Counted from the stretch's first letter, positions 8,333 through 17,324 are shown. The stretch: DNA of 49,489 nt from Bacillota bacterium (GCA_017416795.1 JAFQBD010000034.1:1-49489); one strand, 5' to 3'. Numbers and translations are program-made. The notes: a model not told the origin generated them from the sequence alone.

Positions 8333-8758
8333 ATGAAACGCTACAAATCGATACACATGGTCCGCATGGAAGACCTGAACCATCATGAAAACTTATACGC
8401 AGGCCGCGGCATCGAATGGATGATGGAAAGCTCATTCATCTGTGCATGCCTGGAGCACGGCGAAAGCCACGGACTGCTTTATAAAAATACTCATCAGTTC
8501 AACTTCTCTAAGTCAGTCGAACCGGGCGACATCATCAGCTACGAAAGCATGATCGTAAGGACCGGCAAAACAAGCCTGACGGTGCACGTGATACTGAAGA
8601 ACGAGCAGTCGGGCGAGACTCACGCAGAAGGATACACCACATTCGTGACCATCAAGCCGGGGACTAAGACTCCGCTGGCGCATGGCATAGTTCTTGATGA
8701 AACGGATGATGCAGAAGAGCTTAAGTGGAGAGAAGAAGCCGCAGGGTTCTTTAAGTAA
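8333..8758 (+). CDS. Hotdog-fold acyl-CoA thioesterase family protein
   Basis: 141 residues. The start directly follows the stop of the DAHP synthase gene, with GAGGAGG at the end of that gene as ribosome binding site. The pattern HHENLYAGRGIEWMMESSF, with a small-residue-rich helix after an Asn/His segment, and the following strands (GDIISYESMIVRTGKTSLTVHVIL) fit the 4HBT acyl-CoA thioesterase family. The substrate is unknown. Co-transcription with DAHP synthase is clear from the spacing, but a functional link to the shikimate pathway is not obvious. A terminator follows. Confidence 0.75.
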   Translation: MKRYKSIHMVRMEDLNHHENLYAGRGIEWMMESSFICACLEHGESHGLLYKNTHQFNFSKSVEPGDIISYESMIVRTGKTSLTVHVILKNEQSGETHAEGYTTFVTIKPGTKTPLAHGIVLDETDDAEELKWREEAAGFFK

Positions 8759-8767
8759 GAATACCTA

Positions 8768-8806
8768 GAGGAAATAGCGAGACACCTCGCCATTTCCTCT
8801 TTTTTT
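8768..8806 (+). terminator. Intrinsic terminator after the DAHP synthase operon
   Basis: Imperfect stem GAGGAAAT.GCGAG / CTCGC.ATTTCCTC followed by seven T (8800-8806). Confidence 0.9.
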
Positions 8807-8819
8807 CTGCCTTTCTTTG

Positions 8820-8828
8820 TGCTATAAT
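8820..8828 (+). promoter_or_regulatory. Extended -10 promoter of prfA
   Basis: TGC followed by a perfect TATAAT (8823-8828) forms an extended -10. No good -35 hexamer is visible 16-18 nt upstream, where the T-tract of the terminator lies. Predicted start near 8835. Confidence 0.65.
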
Positions 8829-8902
8829 CTAGAGTTGAGAAAGACCGCGGTTTTGCATAGCGAAAGAGGCGGGATGCAGAATAAAAACGACAGGAGTTTA
8901 AT

Positions 8903-9964
8903 ATGTTTGACAAGCTTGACTTTATAACAGAAAAATATGACGAACTGGCACAGAAGGTTTCCGACCCTGAGATCATAAACAATCAGCCTGTATGGCAGAA
9001 GCACATCAAGGAAATGGGCGAAATGGAACCGATCGTCAAGGCATATAAGGAATACAAAAAGGCCAAGACTGAACTGGCCGATGCGAAGGAGCTCCTTGAA
9101 GAAGGCGACGAGGAAATGAGAGAACTGGCGAAGATGGAGATCGGCGAACTGGAAGAGACTATCGAAAACCAGGAAGCTGAGCTGAAGATCCTCCTTCTGC
9201 CTAAGGACCCTAACGATGAAAAGAATGTTATCCTGGAAGTAAGAGCCGGCACAGGCGGTGAAGAGGCTGCCCTGTTCGGAGCTGACCTTCTGAGAATGTA
9301 CACAAGATATGCAGAACGTAACAGATGGAAGACAGAACTGATCGACATCAACGACACAGGTATGGGCGGGATCAAGGAAGCTATCATGCTGATCAAGGGC
9401 AAGGGTGCATACTCAAGACTGAAGTATGAATCCGGCGCTCATAGAGTACAGCGTGTTCCTGAAACAGAATCCTCCGGCAGAGTCCACACTTCAGCAGCGA
9501 CTATCGCAGTACTTCCTGAAGTAGATGACGTTGAAGTAGATCTGAACCCTAACGATGTAAGAGTAGACGTTTACAGAGCATCAGGTAACGGCGGACAGTG
9601 CGTAAACACTACTGACTCAGCTGTAAGACTGACTCATGAACCTACAGGTCTCGTTGTTACTTGTCAGGATGAAAAGTCCCAGATCAAGAACAAGGAAAAG
9701 GCGTTCAAGGTTCTTAAGGCAAGACTTTATGATCTGGAAATGCAGAAGCAGCAGGATGAGATCGCAGGTCAGAGAAAGAGCATGGTAGGCTCAGGCGACA
9801 GATCAGAAAGAATCAGAACTTACAACTTCCCACAGGGAAGAGTTTCCGATCATAGAATCGGCATGACTATCTATAAGCTGGATACTTTCCTTGACGGAGA
9901 TATCGACGAGATCGTAGACGGCCTCATCACCAGCGATCAGGCAGAAAAAATGAAGAATTTCTAG
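8903..9964 (+). CDS. prfA: Peptide chain release factor 1
   Basis: 353 residues, full length. RF1 reads UAA and UAG. The catalytic GGQ is at 230-232 (SGNGGQCVN) and the codon-recognition tripeptide is PET at 186-188, in the context [14 protein letters not shown], as in other Firmicute RF1 proteins. The start has CAGGAG 7 nt upstream. Gln232 is the residue methylated by PrmC, encoded at 1558. It has its own extended -10 promoter and is followed by sua5. Confidence 0.98.
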   Translation: MFDKLDFITEKYDELAQKVSDPEIINNQPVWQKHIKEMGEMEPIVKAYKEYKKAKTELADAKELLEEGDEEMRELAKMEIGELEETIENQEAELKILLLPKDPNDEKNVILEVRAGTGGEEAALFGADLLRMYTRYAERNRWKTELIDINDTGMGGIKEAIMLIKGKGAYSRLKYESGAHRVQRVPETESSGRVHTSAATIAVLPEVDDVEVDLNPNDVRVDVYRASGNGGQCVNTTDSAVRLTHEPTGLVVTCQDEKSQIKNKEKAFKVLKARLYDLEMQKQQDEIAGQRKSMVGSGDRSERIRTYNFPQGRVSDHRIGMTIYKLDTFLDGDIDEIVDGLITSDQAEKMKNF

Positions 9965-10000
9965 CGCACCGTTCCGGCGCGCGGCGCGTTGGAGGCGCAT

Positions 10001-11035
10001 ATGAAGACAAAGATTTTAAGCACAACTAAATCAGACATCGCTAAAGCAGCATCCATTATCCGCGAGGGCGGTCTGGTGGCATTCCCCACAGAAACTGTTT
10101 ACGGACTTGGGGCTGATGCCCTCAACGCTGATGCTGTGGCAAGCGTTTATGCTGCAAAGGGTAGACCTTCGGACAATCCGATGATCGTCCATATAGCAAG
10201 GGCCAGCGACATGGGAAGGCTGACACCGATGCTGAGTGCAGACATCGTAGCGCTGATCGAGAATTTCTGGCCGGGACCGCTCACAATGGTGGTGAAGAAA
10301 AAGCCTGAAGTTCCTGACAGGACTACCGGAGGTCTCGATACAGTGGCAGTGAGGATGCCTGACAGCAGAGCAGCACTGGATCTGATCACTATGGCTGACA
10401 CACCGATAGCAGCACCGAGCGCCAACATTTCCGGAAGTCCGAGCCCTACTAGGGCCAAGGATGTCATCGCCGACATGGACGGACGCATCGATGCCATCAT
10501 CGAAGGTGAAGACTGCAGAGTAGGGATCGAATCTACAGTAGTAGATATGACAGGCGATGTTCCGACGATACTCAGACCCGGGATCATCACAGCAGAGAAC
10601 CTGGAAGCAGCTCTCGGCAAAGAAGTGAAGTACGACGAAGCCCTCCTTGAGAGCGGCAAGTTCTTCGCGCTGGATCCTGAAGACGGAGCAGCCGACATAG
10701 ACGATTTCAAGCCAAAATCACCCGGCATGAAATATAAACATTACGCACCAAAGGCTCAGATGACCATCATCGAAGGCCAGCGTGACAAAGTCAAATCAGA
10801 GATAGAAAGAGTCAAGATGCTCAACGAAAGACTGGGCCTGAAGGTGGGAGTCATCCTTTTCGAAGAGAAGGCGTTCATTGAAGCGGCACACGATTTCTTT
10901 GCAAGACTGAGAGATCTTGACAACGAAGGAGTAGACCTGATACTTGCAGGAGCCCTCAGCGACACTGACGGAGTGGGCTTTGCAGTAATGAACAGGATGC
11001 TCAAATCAGCAGGCTACAATATCGCGAAAGTATAG
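10001..11035 (+). CDS. L-threonylcarbamoyladenylate synthase (Sua5 type, two domains)
   Basis: 344 residues from the ATG at 10001, chosen because GGAGG ends 5 nt upstream; an in-frame TTG at 9989 has no such site. It makes threonylcarbamoyl-AMP from threonine, bicarbonate and ATP for the t6A modification of tRNA. The YrdC domain fills about residues 1-205 (GGLVAFPTETVYGLGADA, AKGRPSDNPMIVH, PGPLTMVV, SANISGSPSPT). The linker SPGMKYKHYAPKA and the C-terminal Sua5 domain make it the long Sua5/YwlC form. The position between prfA and rpiB is the standard Clostridia order. Confidence 0.94.
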   Translation: MKTKILSTTKSDIAKAASIIREGGLVAFPTETVYGLGADALNADAVASVYAAKGRPSDNPMIVHIARASDMGRLTPMLSADIVALIENFWPGPLTMVVKKKPEVPDRTTGGLDTVAVRMPDSRAALDLITMADTPIAAPSANISGSPSPTRAKDVIADMDGRIDAIIEGEDCRVGIESTVVDMTGDVPTILRPGIITAENLEAALGKEVKYDEALLESGKFFALDPEDGAADIDDFKPKSPGMKYKHYAPKAQMTIIEGQRDKVKSEIERVKMLNERLGLKVGVILFEEKAFIEAAHDFFARLRDLDNEGVDLILAGALSDTDGVGFAVMNRMLKSAGYNIAKV

Positions 11036-11071
11036 CAACCGCCGGCATGCCGGCAGAAACGGTGAAGACAG

Positions 11072-11503
11072 ATGAAAATTGCAATCGCCAGCGATCACGG
11101 CGGATTCGAACTGAAAGAAAACGTTAAGAAATATCTCGAAGGAAGAGACATCGAAGTAGTAGATCTGGGAACTTACTCAGAAGAGTCTGTAGACTACCCT
11201 GCATACGGCAAGGCATGCGGACAGGCTGTAGCAAACGGCGAAGTTGACAGAGGTATCGTATGCTGCGGAACAGGCATCGGCATCTCCATCGCAGCCAACA
11301 AAGTCAAGGGCGTGAGATGTGCGCTTTGCACTGACGTGACTATGGCTAGACTTACAAGACAGCATAATGATTCAAACGTACTGGCTCTGGGCGGCAGAAC
11401 AACAGGACTGCAGACAGCGCTGGATATCGTGGCAGCATGGGTAGATACTGAATTCGAAGGCGGCAGACACCAGAGAAGATTGGACATGCTGGACGCAGAA
11501 TAA
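11072..11503 (+). CDS. rpiB: Ribose-5-phosphate isomerase B
   Basis: 143 residues. It interconverts ribose 5-phosphate and ribulose 5-phosphate. The family signature is complete: SDHGGFELKE (DHG at 8-10), DYPAYG (41-46), the catalytic cysteine in GIVCCGTGIGISIAANK (C65, GTGIG 66-70), and ARLTRQHNDSNVLALGGR. Some LacA/B or allose-phosphate isomerases look alike, but the neighbourhood sua5-rpiB-upp supports RpiB. The upstream gap holds the palindrome GCCGGCATGCCGGC just before the ribosome binding site. Confidence 0.95.
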   Translation: MKIAIASDHGGFELKENVKKYLEGRDIEVVDLGTYSEESVDYPAYGKACGQAVANGEVDRGIVCCGTGIGISIAANKVKGVRCALCTDVTMARLTRQHNDSNVLALGGRTTGLQTALDIVAAWVDTEFEGGRHQRRLDMLDAE

Positions 11504-11505
11504 TC

Positions 11506-11540
11506 TGCAAAGCGCAGGCGCGCGAGGCCTGCGGCCGAAA
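11506..11540 (+). repeat. GC-rich palindromic repeat, copy A (rpiB-upp gap)
   Basis: TGCAAAGCGCA at 11506-11516 overlaps an inverted repeat GCAGGC (11515-11520) / GCCTGC (11527-11532), followed by GGCCGAAAC. The same 11-mer occurs at 17470-17480 (reverse strand) and 32250-32260. There is no T-run, so it is not a terminator. It lies 3 nt after the rpiB stop. Confidence 0.5.
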
Positions 11541-11604
11541 CAAGTCAAACAAGGCGAAAGCCATAAACATAAAGTATTTTCAAAATTGAAAGGTAGGTAC
11601 AATA

Positions 11605-12234
11605 ATGAGCAACGTATATGTATTCGATCATCCGTTAATTCAGCACAAGACTGCTATGATCAGAAAGACAGACACTACAGTTAAAGATTTCAGAGAACTG
11701 GTTAAGGAAATCTCAATGCTTATGGGATATGAAGCAACTAGACATCTCCCACTGAAGGAAGTTGAGATCACAACTCCTATGCAGGATGCTAAAGTTAATA
11801 TGCTCGCAGGCGAAGATATCGCTATCGTACCTATCCTGAGAGCAGGTCTGGGAATGGTTGACGGTATGCTGGCACTGGTTCCTAACGCTAAGGTTGGACA
11901 TATCGGACTGTACAGAGACCACGACACTCACATGCCTGTAGAATACTACTGCAAGCTTCCTGCAGATATCGAAGAAAGAGAAATTTTCGTAGTTGACCCT
12001 ATGCTGGCAACAGGCGGATCAGCAGCAGCAGCTATCGACTTCATCAAGGCAAGAGGCGGTAAGAAAATCGTATTCATGTGCCTGATCGCAGCACCTGAAG
12101 GTATCGAAGTTCTTCAGAAGGCTCATCCTGACGTTGACATCTTCATCGCAGCTAAGGACGAAGGCCTGAACGAAAACGCATACATCCTCCCTGGACTCGG
12201 TGATGCAGGCGACAGACTTTACGGCACTAAATAA
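11605..12234 (+). CDS. upp: Uracil phosphoribosyltransferase
   Basis: 209 residues, the standard length. It converts uracil and PRPP to UMP for pyrimidine salvage. The N-terminus [35 protein letters not shown], and the PRPP-binding loop [17 protein letters not shown] are all diagnostic. The C-terminal [13 protein letters not shown] is the uracil-binding region. It ends 19 nt before tyrS. The rpiB-upp gap of about 100 nt has a GC-rich palindrome but no clear terminator, so readthrough from rpiB is possible. Confidence 0.98.
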   Translation: MSNVYVFDHPLIQHKTAMIRKTDTTVKDFRELVKEISMLMGYEATRHLPLKEVEITTPMQDAKVNMLAGEDIAIVPILRAGLGMVDGMLALVPNAKVGHIGLYRDHDTHMPVEYYCKLPADIEEREIFVVDPMLATGGSAAAAIDFIKARGGKKIVFMCLIAAPEGIEVLQKAHPDVDIFIAAKDEGLNENAYILPGLGDAGDRLYGTK

Positions 12235-12253
12235 TTAAGGAGAATTGATAAAC

Positions 12254-13591
12254 ATGGGCTTTGATTTTATACCGGACAGCGTCAGCAAGCACGATAACGT
12301 ATATGACGTGTTGAAGGAAAGAGGCTTTATTGAACAGTCAACGGACGAAGAAAAAGTTCGTGAGCTTTTACAGAACGAAAAGGTAAAATTCTATATCGGT
12401 TTTGACCCTACTGCAGATTGCCTTCACGTGGGACACTTCATGCAGGTTATCATCATGATGTACATGCAGAAGTTCGGTCACACTCCTGTAGTCCTCATCG
12501 GAGGCGGTACAGGCATGGTTGGCGACCCTTCAGGCAGAGCTGACATGCGTCAGATGATGACTATCGAAACTATCGAACATAACTGCGAACAATTCAAGAG
12601 ACTGTTCGAACGTTTCCTGGATTTCGATGACGAGTGGGAATATGTCGGAAACAACGGTGTATATGAACCGGGACACGAAAACAAGACTCCTGAACCGGGC
12701 AAAGCCGTATCAGTAAACAATGCGCGTTGGATCCGTCCGATGAGCTATATCGAATTCATGAGAGAGATCGGTTCATGCTTCAACGTAAACACTATGCTGA
12801 GAGCAGAATGCTTCAAGCAGAGAATGGAACGTGAAGGCGGACTTACTATGCTGGAGCTGGGCTACATGCTGCTCCAGTCATACGACTTCATGGTAATGGC
12901 TCGTGACTTCGACGTTAAGATCCAGTTCGGCGGTAACGACCAGTGGTCAAATATCATCGGCGGCGTTGATCTGACAAGAAAGAAGACAGGCAAAGACGTT
13001 TACGGCATGACATTCTCACTGTTGACTAATTCAGAAGGCAAGAAGATGGGTAAAACTCAGAAGGGTGCGCTGTGGCTCGATGCTGATAAGACTTCCCCTT
13101 ACGAATTCTATCAGTACTGGAGAAACGTTGGCGATGCTGACGTTAACAAGTGCCTGAGAATGCTGACATTCCTTCCTATGGAAGAAGTAGAAAGACTCTC
13201 TGCTCTTGAAGATAAGGAAATCAACAAGGCGAAGGAAGTTCTGGCGTTCGAAGTAACTAAGCTTGTTCACGGTGAAGAAGAAGCTGCCAAGGCTCAGGAA
13301 GCTGCAAGAGCGGCATTCGGCGGCGGCGGAGACTTGTCAAACCTTCCTACAGTAGAAATAGCAGCAGATAAGCTGGCAGGAGAAGGCATGGGCGTTGTAA
13401 ACTTCATCAAGGAACTGGGACTGGTTCCTTCCAACAGAGAAGGCTTCATGACTATCGAACAGGGCGGCCTGAAGATCGACGGCGAAAAGATCACTGACAA
13501 GAAATTCGCAGTGACACCTGAACTCTTCAAGGATGGCAAGATCCTGGTTGAGAAGGGTAAGAAGAAGAAAGTATTAGTTGAGCTCGTATAA
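12254..13591 (+). CDS. tyrS: Tyrosyl-tRNA synthetase
   Basis: 445 residues from the ATG at 12254, chosen because AAGGAGA ends 10 nt upstream; an in-frame TTG at 12245 is only 1 nt from that site. Class I synthetase with the HIGH-like HVGH (58-61) and a KMSKS-like KMGKT after TNSEGK. The C-terminus ([25 protein letters not shown]) is the S4 RNA-binding domain. No T-box leader is visible in the short gap after upp, so it is probably transcribed with upp. A 15-bp terminator follows. Confidence 0.97.
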   Translation: MGFDFIPDSVSKHDNVYDVLKERGFIEQSTDEEKVRELLQNEKVKFYIGFDPTADCLHVGHFMQVIIMMYMQKFGHTPVVLIGGGTGMVGDPSGRADMRQMMTIETIEHNCEQFKRLFERFLDFDDEWEYVGNNGVYEPGHENKTPEPGKAVSVNNARWIRPMSYIEFMREIGSCFNVNTMLRAECFKQRMEREGGLTMLELGYMLLQSYDFMVMARDFDVKIQFGGNDQWSNIIGGVDLTRKKTGKDVYGMTFSLLTNSEGKKMGKTQKGALWLDADKTSPYEFYQYWRNVGDADVNKCLRMLTFLPMEEVERLSALEDKEINKAKEVLAFEVTKLVHGEEEAAKAQEAARAAFGGGGDLSNLPTVEIAADKLAGEGMGVVNFIKELGLVPSNREGFMTIEQGGLKIDGEKITDKKFAVTPELFKDGKILVEKGKKKKVLVELV

Positions 13592-13620
13592 GAGAATCAA
13601 GAAATAAATATAAGCAAGAT

Positions 13621-13658
13621 AAAAGCTGTAAAATTTTACGTTGAATTTTACAGCTTTT
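13621..13658 (+). terminator. Terminator of tyrS
   Basis: Perfect 15-bp stem: 13621-13635 pairs with 13644-13658, 8-nt loop. A/T-rich ends give it A- and T-tracts on both strands. Confidence 0.85.
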
Positions 13659-13668
13659 GTTGTATACT
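13641..13668 (+). promoter_or_regulatory. Promoter of the toxin-antitoxin pair, overlapping the tyrS terminator
   Basis: TTGAAT at 13641-13646 (in the terminator loop and 3' arm), a 16-nt spacer and TATACT at 13663-13668. The hairpin sequence would also be a natural operator for autoregulation by the antitoxin; that is inference. Confidence 0.6.
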
Positions 13669-13707
13669 AATAACATGAAGCAAACAATTACGAAAGGGGG
13701 ATTTAAT

Positions 13708-13956
13708 ATGCCAAGCATTTTGCCGGTATCAGATTTAAGAAATTACAATGAGGTTCTTAAGAATTGCAGAACAGGCGAACCTGTATTTTTGACGAAAAAT
13801 GGCAGAGGTAGATTTGTTGTTCTGGATATTGAAGACTATGAGAGAGAACGTGCGGAGAAAAAACTTCTTATGAAGCTCAAAGAAGCAGAAGAAGCAGTAA
13901 AAGAGGGAAAAGAGTGGTTAAGTTTAGATGAATTAAAGGCGGCAATGGGGGAATAA
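13708..13956 (+). CDS. Type II antitoxin, Phd/YefM family
   Basis: 82 residues from the ATG at 13708, preceded by AAAGGGGG 7 nt upstream; a longer frame from 13657 has no ribosome binding site. The N-terminus MPSILPVSDLRNYNEVLKNC and the GEPVFLTKNGRGRFVVLDIEDYE segment match the DNA-binding fold of Phd/YefM antitoxins, which also repress their own promoter. The charged C-terminal part would wrap the toxin. The toxin gene follows after 3 nt. Confidence 0.88.
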   Translation: MPSILPVSDLRNYNEVLKNCRTGEPVFLTKNGRGRFVVLDIEDYERERAEKKLLMKLKEAEEAVKEGKEWLSLDELKAAMGE

Positions 13957-13959
13957 CGA

Positions 13960-14259
13960 ATGAAAAAATTTCGAATCAATCCGATGGTTGTTTCGGACCT
14001 AAAAGAGATACGTGAGTTTATAGCAGAGGATAATCCAGACAAGGCAAGAGAAACGGTAGAGAAAATATATAGCAAATTCGAAAACATTCAGTTGTTTCCT
14101 GATATAGGTGCAGAGCTTTCAAAACGAGTGAGCTTTCAAACGGATTACAGATATGCTGTGTGGAATAACTATGTGATTATCTATAAAACAGATGACGAGT
14201 TTGTTGAAATATACAGAGTTATCAATAGATATCAGGATATAACAAGGATATTTGACTAA
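13960..14259 (+). CDS. Type II toxin, RelE/ParE superfamily
   Basis: 99 residues. The fold pattern is clear: an N-terminal strand (KKFRINPMVVSDLKEI), helix pair (REFIAEDNPDKARETVEKIYSKFENIQLFPDIG) and C-terminal strands (YRYAVWNNYVIIYKTDDEFVEIYRVINRYQDITRIF). The RxxVWNNYVIIY and IYRVINR parts resemble ParE/RelE proteins, which either cleave mRNA on the ribosome or poison gyrase; sequence alone does not decide. It is preceded by the antitoxin, and a bidirectional terminator follows. Confidence 0.85.
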   Translation: MKKFRINPMVVSDLKEIREFIAEDNPDKARETVEKIYSKFENIQLFPDIGAELSKRVSFQTDYRYAVWNNYVIIYKTDDEFVEIYRVINRYQDITRIFD

Positions 14260-14277
14260 GGCGTCACAAGAAACCAG

Positions 14278-14323
14278 AAAAGGCTAAGAAAAATGAGTAA
14301 ATCGTTGATTCTTAGCCTTTTAT
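14278..14323. terminator. Bidirectional terminator between the toxin gene and the lyase gene
   Basis: Arms AAAGGCTAAGAA (14279-14290) and TTCTTAGCCTTT (14309-14320), then TATTATTA on the plus strand; A-rich sequence on the other side gives a T-tract for the minus strand. It serves the converging genes on both sides. Confidence 0.85.
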
Positions 14324-14348
14324 TATTATATTGATACGGTGACTGAAT

Positions 14349-15362
14349 CTAGATCAATTTCAGGAACGCATCGACTTCTTCTTCAGTAGTTCCCCATGAA
14401 GTTACAAGTCTTATAGCAGCGTGTGTTTCTGATGGATACTGCCAGCCTTCGAACATAACGTTCTCTCTCAGTTCTTCCACCTTTTCTTTAGTGAAAAGCG
14501 GGAAGAGCATGTTTGTTTGAGGCGGGATGGCGAATTCATATCCTTTAGCTGAGATGCCGTCAGCCAGCTTCTTGGCAAGGCGGTTGGCGTGAGCTCCCAG
14601 CTCGAAATAGAAACCGTCCTTCAGCAGAGCTTGGAACTGGACTCCCAGAAGTCTGCCCTTTGCGATCATGCCGCCTCTCTGCTTAACGAGCCAGCGGATA
14701 TCTTCCTGAAGTTCCTTCTTGATGATAACGAGGGCTTCGCCGAACATGGCTCCACACTTAGTTCCGCCGATGTAGAAGGCGTCGCATAATTTAGGAAGGT
14801 CTTCCAGCTTAAGATCGTTTTCGGGTGCAGTCATCGCCATAGCCAGGCGGGCACCGTCTATGTAAGTCAGCAGGCCATATTCAAGGCACTTTTCACGGAG
14901 AGCGGTAAGTTCAGCCTTAGTGTAGATCAGGCCTGTTTCTGTTGAATTGGAAATATAGATGATCGCCGGTTTCACGTAGTGTTCGTCTTCGTGCTCTGCC
15001 ATAACAGCGTCGATGTCTTCAGGGCGAAGCTTGCCGTCTGTCGTAGGAACGTGGTTGATCTTGTGACCTGTAGCTTCGATGGCTCCTGTTTCGTGGACGC
15101 ATACATGTCCTGTGGAAGGAGAGATAACGCTGTGATGCGGTCTCAGGAATGCCGCCAGAGCAGTCTGGTTAGTCTGAGTGCCGGCAGTGAGGAACTGGAC
15201 ATAGGCTTCAGGGCAGTCGATCATTTCACGGATCATCTCAGCAGCGCCGTCGCAGAACGGATCGATACCGTAACCATCTGTCAGAGTCATGTTAGTATCT
15301 GTAAGAGCCTGCAAAACTTTTGGATGTGCTCCCAGGCTGTAATCGTTCTTTAAGAAAATCAT
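14349..15362 (-). CDS. Threonine aldolase-like PLP lyase (beta-eliminating lyase family)
   Basis: 337 residues from the ATG at 15362, chosen because GGAGGAAAA lies just upstream and the ATG overlaps the stop of the preceding gene (ATGA). The family binds pyridoxal phosphate and cleaves beta-hydroxy amino acids, for example threonine to glycine and acetaldehyde. Visible are the N-terminal KNDYSLGAHP, YIDGARLAMA with the PLP-binding Asp, and the Schiff-base lysine in FYIGGTKCGAMFGEA. Substrate is uncertain: low-specificity L-threonine aldolase is the best guess, another amino acid lyase is possible. Confidence 0.8.
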   Translation of the reverse strand: MIFLKNDYSLGAHPKVLQALTDTNMTLTDGYGIDPFCDGAAEMIREMIDCPEAYVQFLTAGTQTNQTALAAFLRPHHSVISPSTGHVCVHETGAIEATGHKINHVPTTDGKLRPEDIDAVMAEHEDEHYVKPAIIYISNSTETGLIYTKAELTALREKCLEYGLLTYIDGARLAMAMTAPENDLKLEDLPKLCDAFYIGGTKCGAMFGEALVIIKKELQEDIRWLVKQRGGMIAKGRLLGVQFQALLKDGFYFELGAHANRLAKKLADGISAKGYEFAIPPQTNMLFPLFTKEKVEELRENVMFEGWQYPSETHAAIRLVTSWGTTEEEVDAFLKLI

Positions 15363-15709
15363 AATACGTTTTCCTCCCATTCTTTTTCTTTGAACCCCGT
15401 AGTAACGAAGTCGCCTTTGATGATGATAGGTCGCTTCACAAGCAGACCGTCGGATGCCAGCAGCTTGTACTGCTCGTCTTCAGTCATTTCAGGCAGCTTG
15501 TCCTTCAGCTTCATTTCTTTATAGAGCATGCCGCTTGTATTGAAGAATCTCTTCAGCGGAAGCCCGCTCTTTGCATGCCAATCACGGAGTTCTTCTTCGG
15601 AAGGATTCTCCTCTTTGATATGGCGGATATCATATTCGATCTCGTGGGCATCGAGCCACTTCTGAGCCTTTTGGCATGTTGTGCACTTTGGATAACAGAT
15701 GAACTGCAT
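15359..15709 (-). CDS. ArsC/Spx family thioredoxin-fold protein
   Basis: 116 residues from the ATG at 15709, which has AAAGGAGG about 6 nt upstream. The N-terminal FICYPKCTTCQKAQKWLD carries a CxxC at the active site, and the segment LLVKRPIIIKGDFVTTGFKEKEWEE is the C-terminal signature of the ArsC/Spx/YffB group. True Spx proteins bind RNA polymerase; arsenate reductases use extra cysteines. This small form could be either a glutaredoxin-like reductase or a regulator. Its stop overlaps the lyase start by 4 nt, so the two are translationally coupled. Confidence 0.82.
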   Translation of the reverse strand: MQFICYPKCTTCQKAQKWLDAHEIEYDIRHIKEENPSEEELRDWHAKSGLPLKRFFNTSGMLYKEMKLKDKLPEMTEDEQYKLLASDGLLVKRPIIIKGDFVTTGFKEKEWEENVL

Positions 15710-15872
15710 AAGAACCTCCTTTAGCATTTTTATACAAGATGATTTTAACATAGTACAGGGAGATTGGCTATAGAAACAGTGCTGCAGCGGGCATTACAAT
15801 ATATGCTTGTCTGTCGGCAGCAGTTTATGATATGATTCTTGATGTACGCGAGGTCGGGAGATATAAGATAAA

Positions 15873-16820
15873 ATGCAGACACAAACTAAGACAACTGTAT
15901 ATTTAACTGCGATAATATGCTCGGTATTTTTCGGTATGACGTTCCTCGGCGCCAAGATAGCCCTTGAACAGCTGGATGCCATACAAGTTTTGGCATGCAG
16001 ATGGACATTGGCGTTCGTACTGTTTGCCATAGCTGTTCTGCTGGGTATAATAAAGGTCGATTATAAGAAAAAGCCGATATGGATGGCAATGGTCATGGCA
16101 TTCATCCAGCCGTGTATCAGCACGATTTGTGAGACATGCGGTATAGACCTGACGACTACTTCGGAGTCGGCTATCATGTATGCCATGATACCTATGGCAG
16201 TAGTACTGATATCCCGCGTATTCCTTAAGCAAAGGATCAGGCCTTTGGTCGGCATAGGGATAGTCGTTTCGTTCCTAGGGGTATTCATCGCTATCGCCTT
16301 CGGCGGAGGGGAGCCTATGGATGCGCTGCTTAGCAGCAGCGGATTTGTATTCGGAGAAAAAGCTCTTGGCTATCTGATATTGCTTTGCATGGTGGTAACG
16401 GGCGCACTTTTCATAATAGTATCGGGAAGGATATCAGACAAGTTCAATGCCATGGAAAGAACGTTCATGATGACTGCCATGGCTACAGTATGGTTCAACG
16501 GACTGAACATAGCTCGCGGCAAAGGCTTCGATGGATTCGTGATCTGCTTCCAGGACCTGAAGACGGGACTTGCGATACTGTTTCTCGGAGCGGTCGGATC
16601 GTTCATGTGCTACATACTGCTCAACTATATAGTAGGTAAGATGCCGGCAGCACAGGCATCATCCATACAGGTCAATATCACATCGCTTACCGGAGTTGTG
16701 ACAGGCATACTGTTTCAGGGAGACCCGTTTGGATGGTATACGGTAGTAGGAATGATAATGATAATCGCAGGAGTTATTGCGTGTAATATGACGCCTAGTA
16801 TGGCAGAAGATAAACAATAG
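15873..16820 (+). CDS. EamA/DMT family transporter
   Basis: 315 residues with about ten hydrophobic helices in two repeats, the first beginning VYLTAIICSVFFGMTFLGAKIAL. The second repeat ends KMPAAQASSIQVNITSLTGVVTGILFQGDPFGWYTVVGMIMIIAGVI, a typical EamA signature. These are exporters or importers of small metabolites; the substrate is unknown. GGGAG lies about 13 nt before the ATG, so initiation may be modest. The MaoC gene starts 12 nt after the stop, pointing to co-transcription. Confidence 0.88.
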   Translation: MQTQTKTTVYLTAIICSVFFGMTFLGAKIALEQLDAIQVLACRWTLAFVLFAIAVLLGIIKVDYKKKPIWMAMVMAFIQPCISTICETCGIDLTTTSESAIMYAMIPMAVVLISRVFLKQRIRPLVGIGIVVSFLGVFIAIAFGGGEPMDALLSSSGFVFGEKALGYLILLCMVVTGALFIIVSGRISDKFNAMERTFMMTAMATVWFNGLNIARGKGFDGFVICFQDLKTGLAILFLGAVGSFMCYILLNYIVGKMPAAQASSIQVNITSLTGVVTGILFQGDPFGWYTVVGMIMIIAGVIACNMTPSMAEDKQ

Positions 16821-16832
16821 GAGATAAGATAA

Positions 16833-17267
16833 ATGTATTTTGATGATTTTCAGGTAGGCGATACCTTCGACATAGAGAAAGTAGAAATAAAGAAAGATAA
16901 GATGCTGGCGTTTGCGGAAGAATATGATCCGCAGCCGATACACCTTGACGAAGAGTTCGGGGCAGCCTCCCAGTTCGGTGAGATCATAGCGCCCGGCATC
17001 ATGAGCTTCATGTCAGTATGGGCAAAGTTCGTGAAAGCCAATATTATAACTGAAAACTTCATCGCGGCAAGAAGCTTCCGTATCAACTGGAGTTCTCCTG
17101 TATTCGAGGATGATGTACTGTTCGGTAAAGTGATAATCAAGAACCTGATACCTCGAAACAAGTACAACGGTCTCGTGGAAGTAAACCTCGTGATCTATAA
17201 TCAGGGCGGAACCATGGTGATGGATACTACGACTGAAGCTATCCTGCGTCGCAGGCCGGAAGCATAA
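16833..17267 (+). CDS. MaoC-like (R)-specific enoyl-CoA hydratase family protein
   Basis: 144 residues, single hotdog domain. The hydratase motif is visible as FAEEYDPQPIHLDEEFGAASQFGEIIAPGIMSFM, with the Asp and His (D...H) of the catalytic dyad followed by a PG segment. Family members hydrate enoyl-CoA thioesters; the substrate here is unknown. It follows the EamA gene by 12 nt with GGAG as ribosome binding site. No other fatty acid genes are nearby. Confidence 0.85.
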   Translation: MYFDDFQVGDTFDIEKVEIKKDKMLAFAEEYDPQPIHLDEEFGAASQFGEIIAPGIMSFMSVWAKFVKANIITENFIAARSFRINWSSPVFEDDVLFGKVIIKNLIPRNKYNGLVEVNLVIYNQGGTMVMDTTTEAILRRRPEA

Positions 17268-17324
17268 TTCTCGGCATTGCAGATCGAAAATGTTGATATA
17301 TCAACAAGTTTGCAAGTTTATTTG

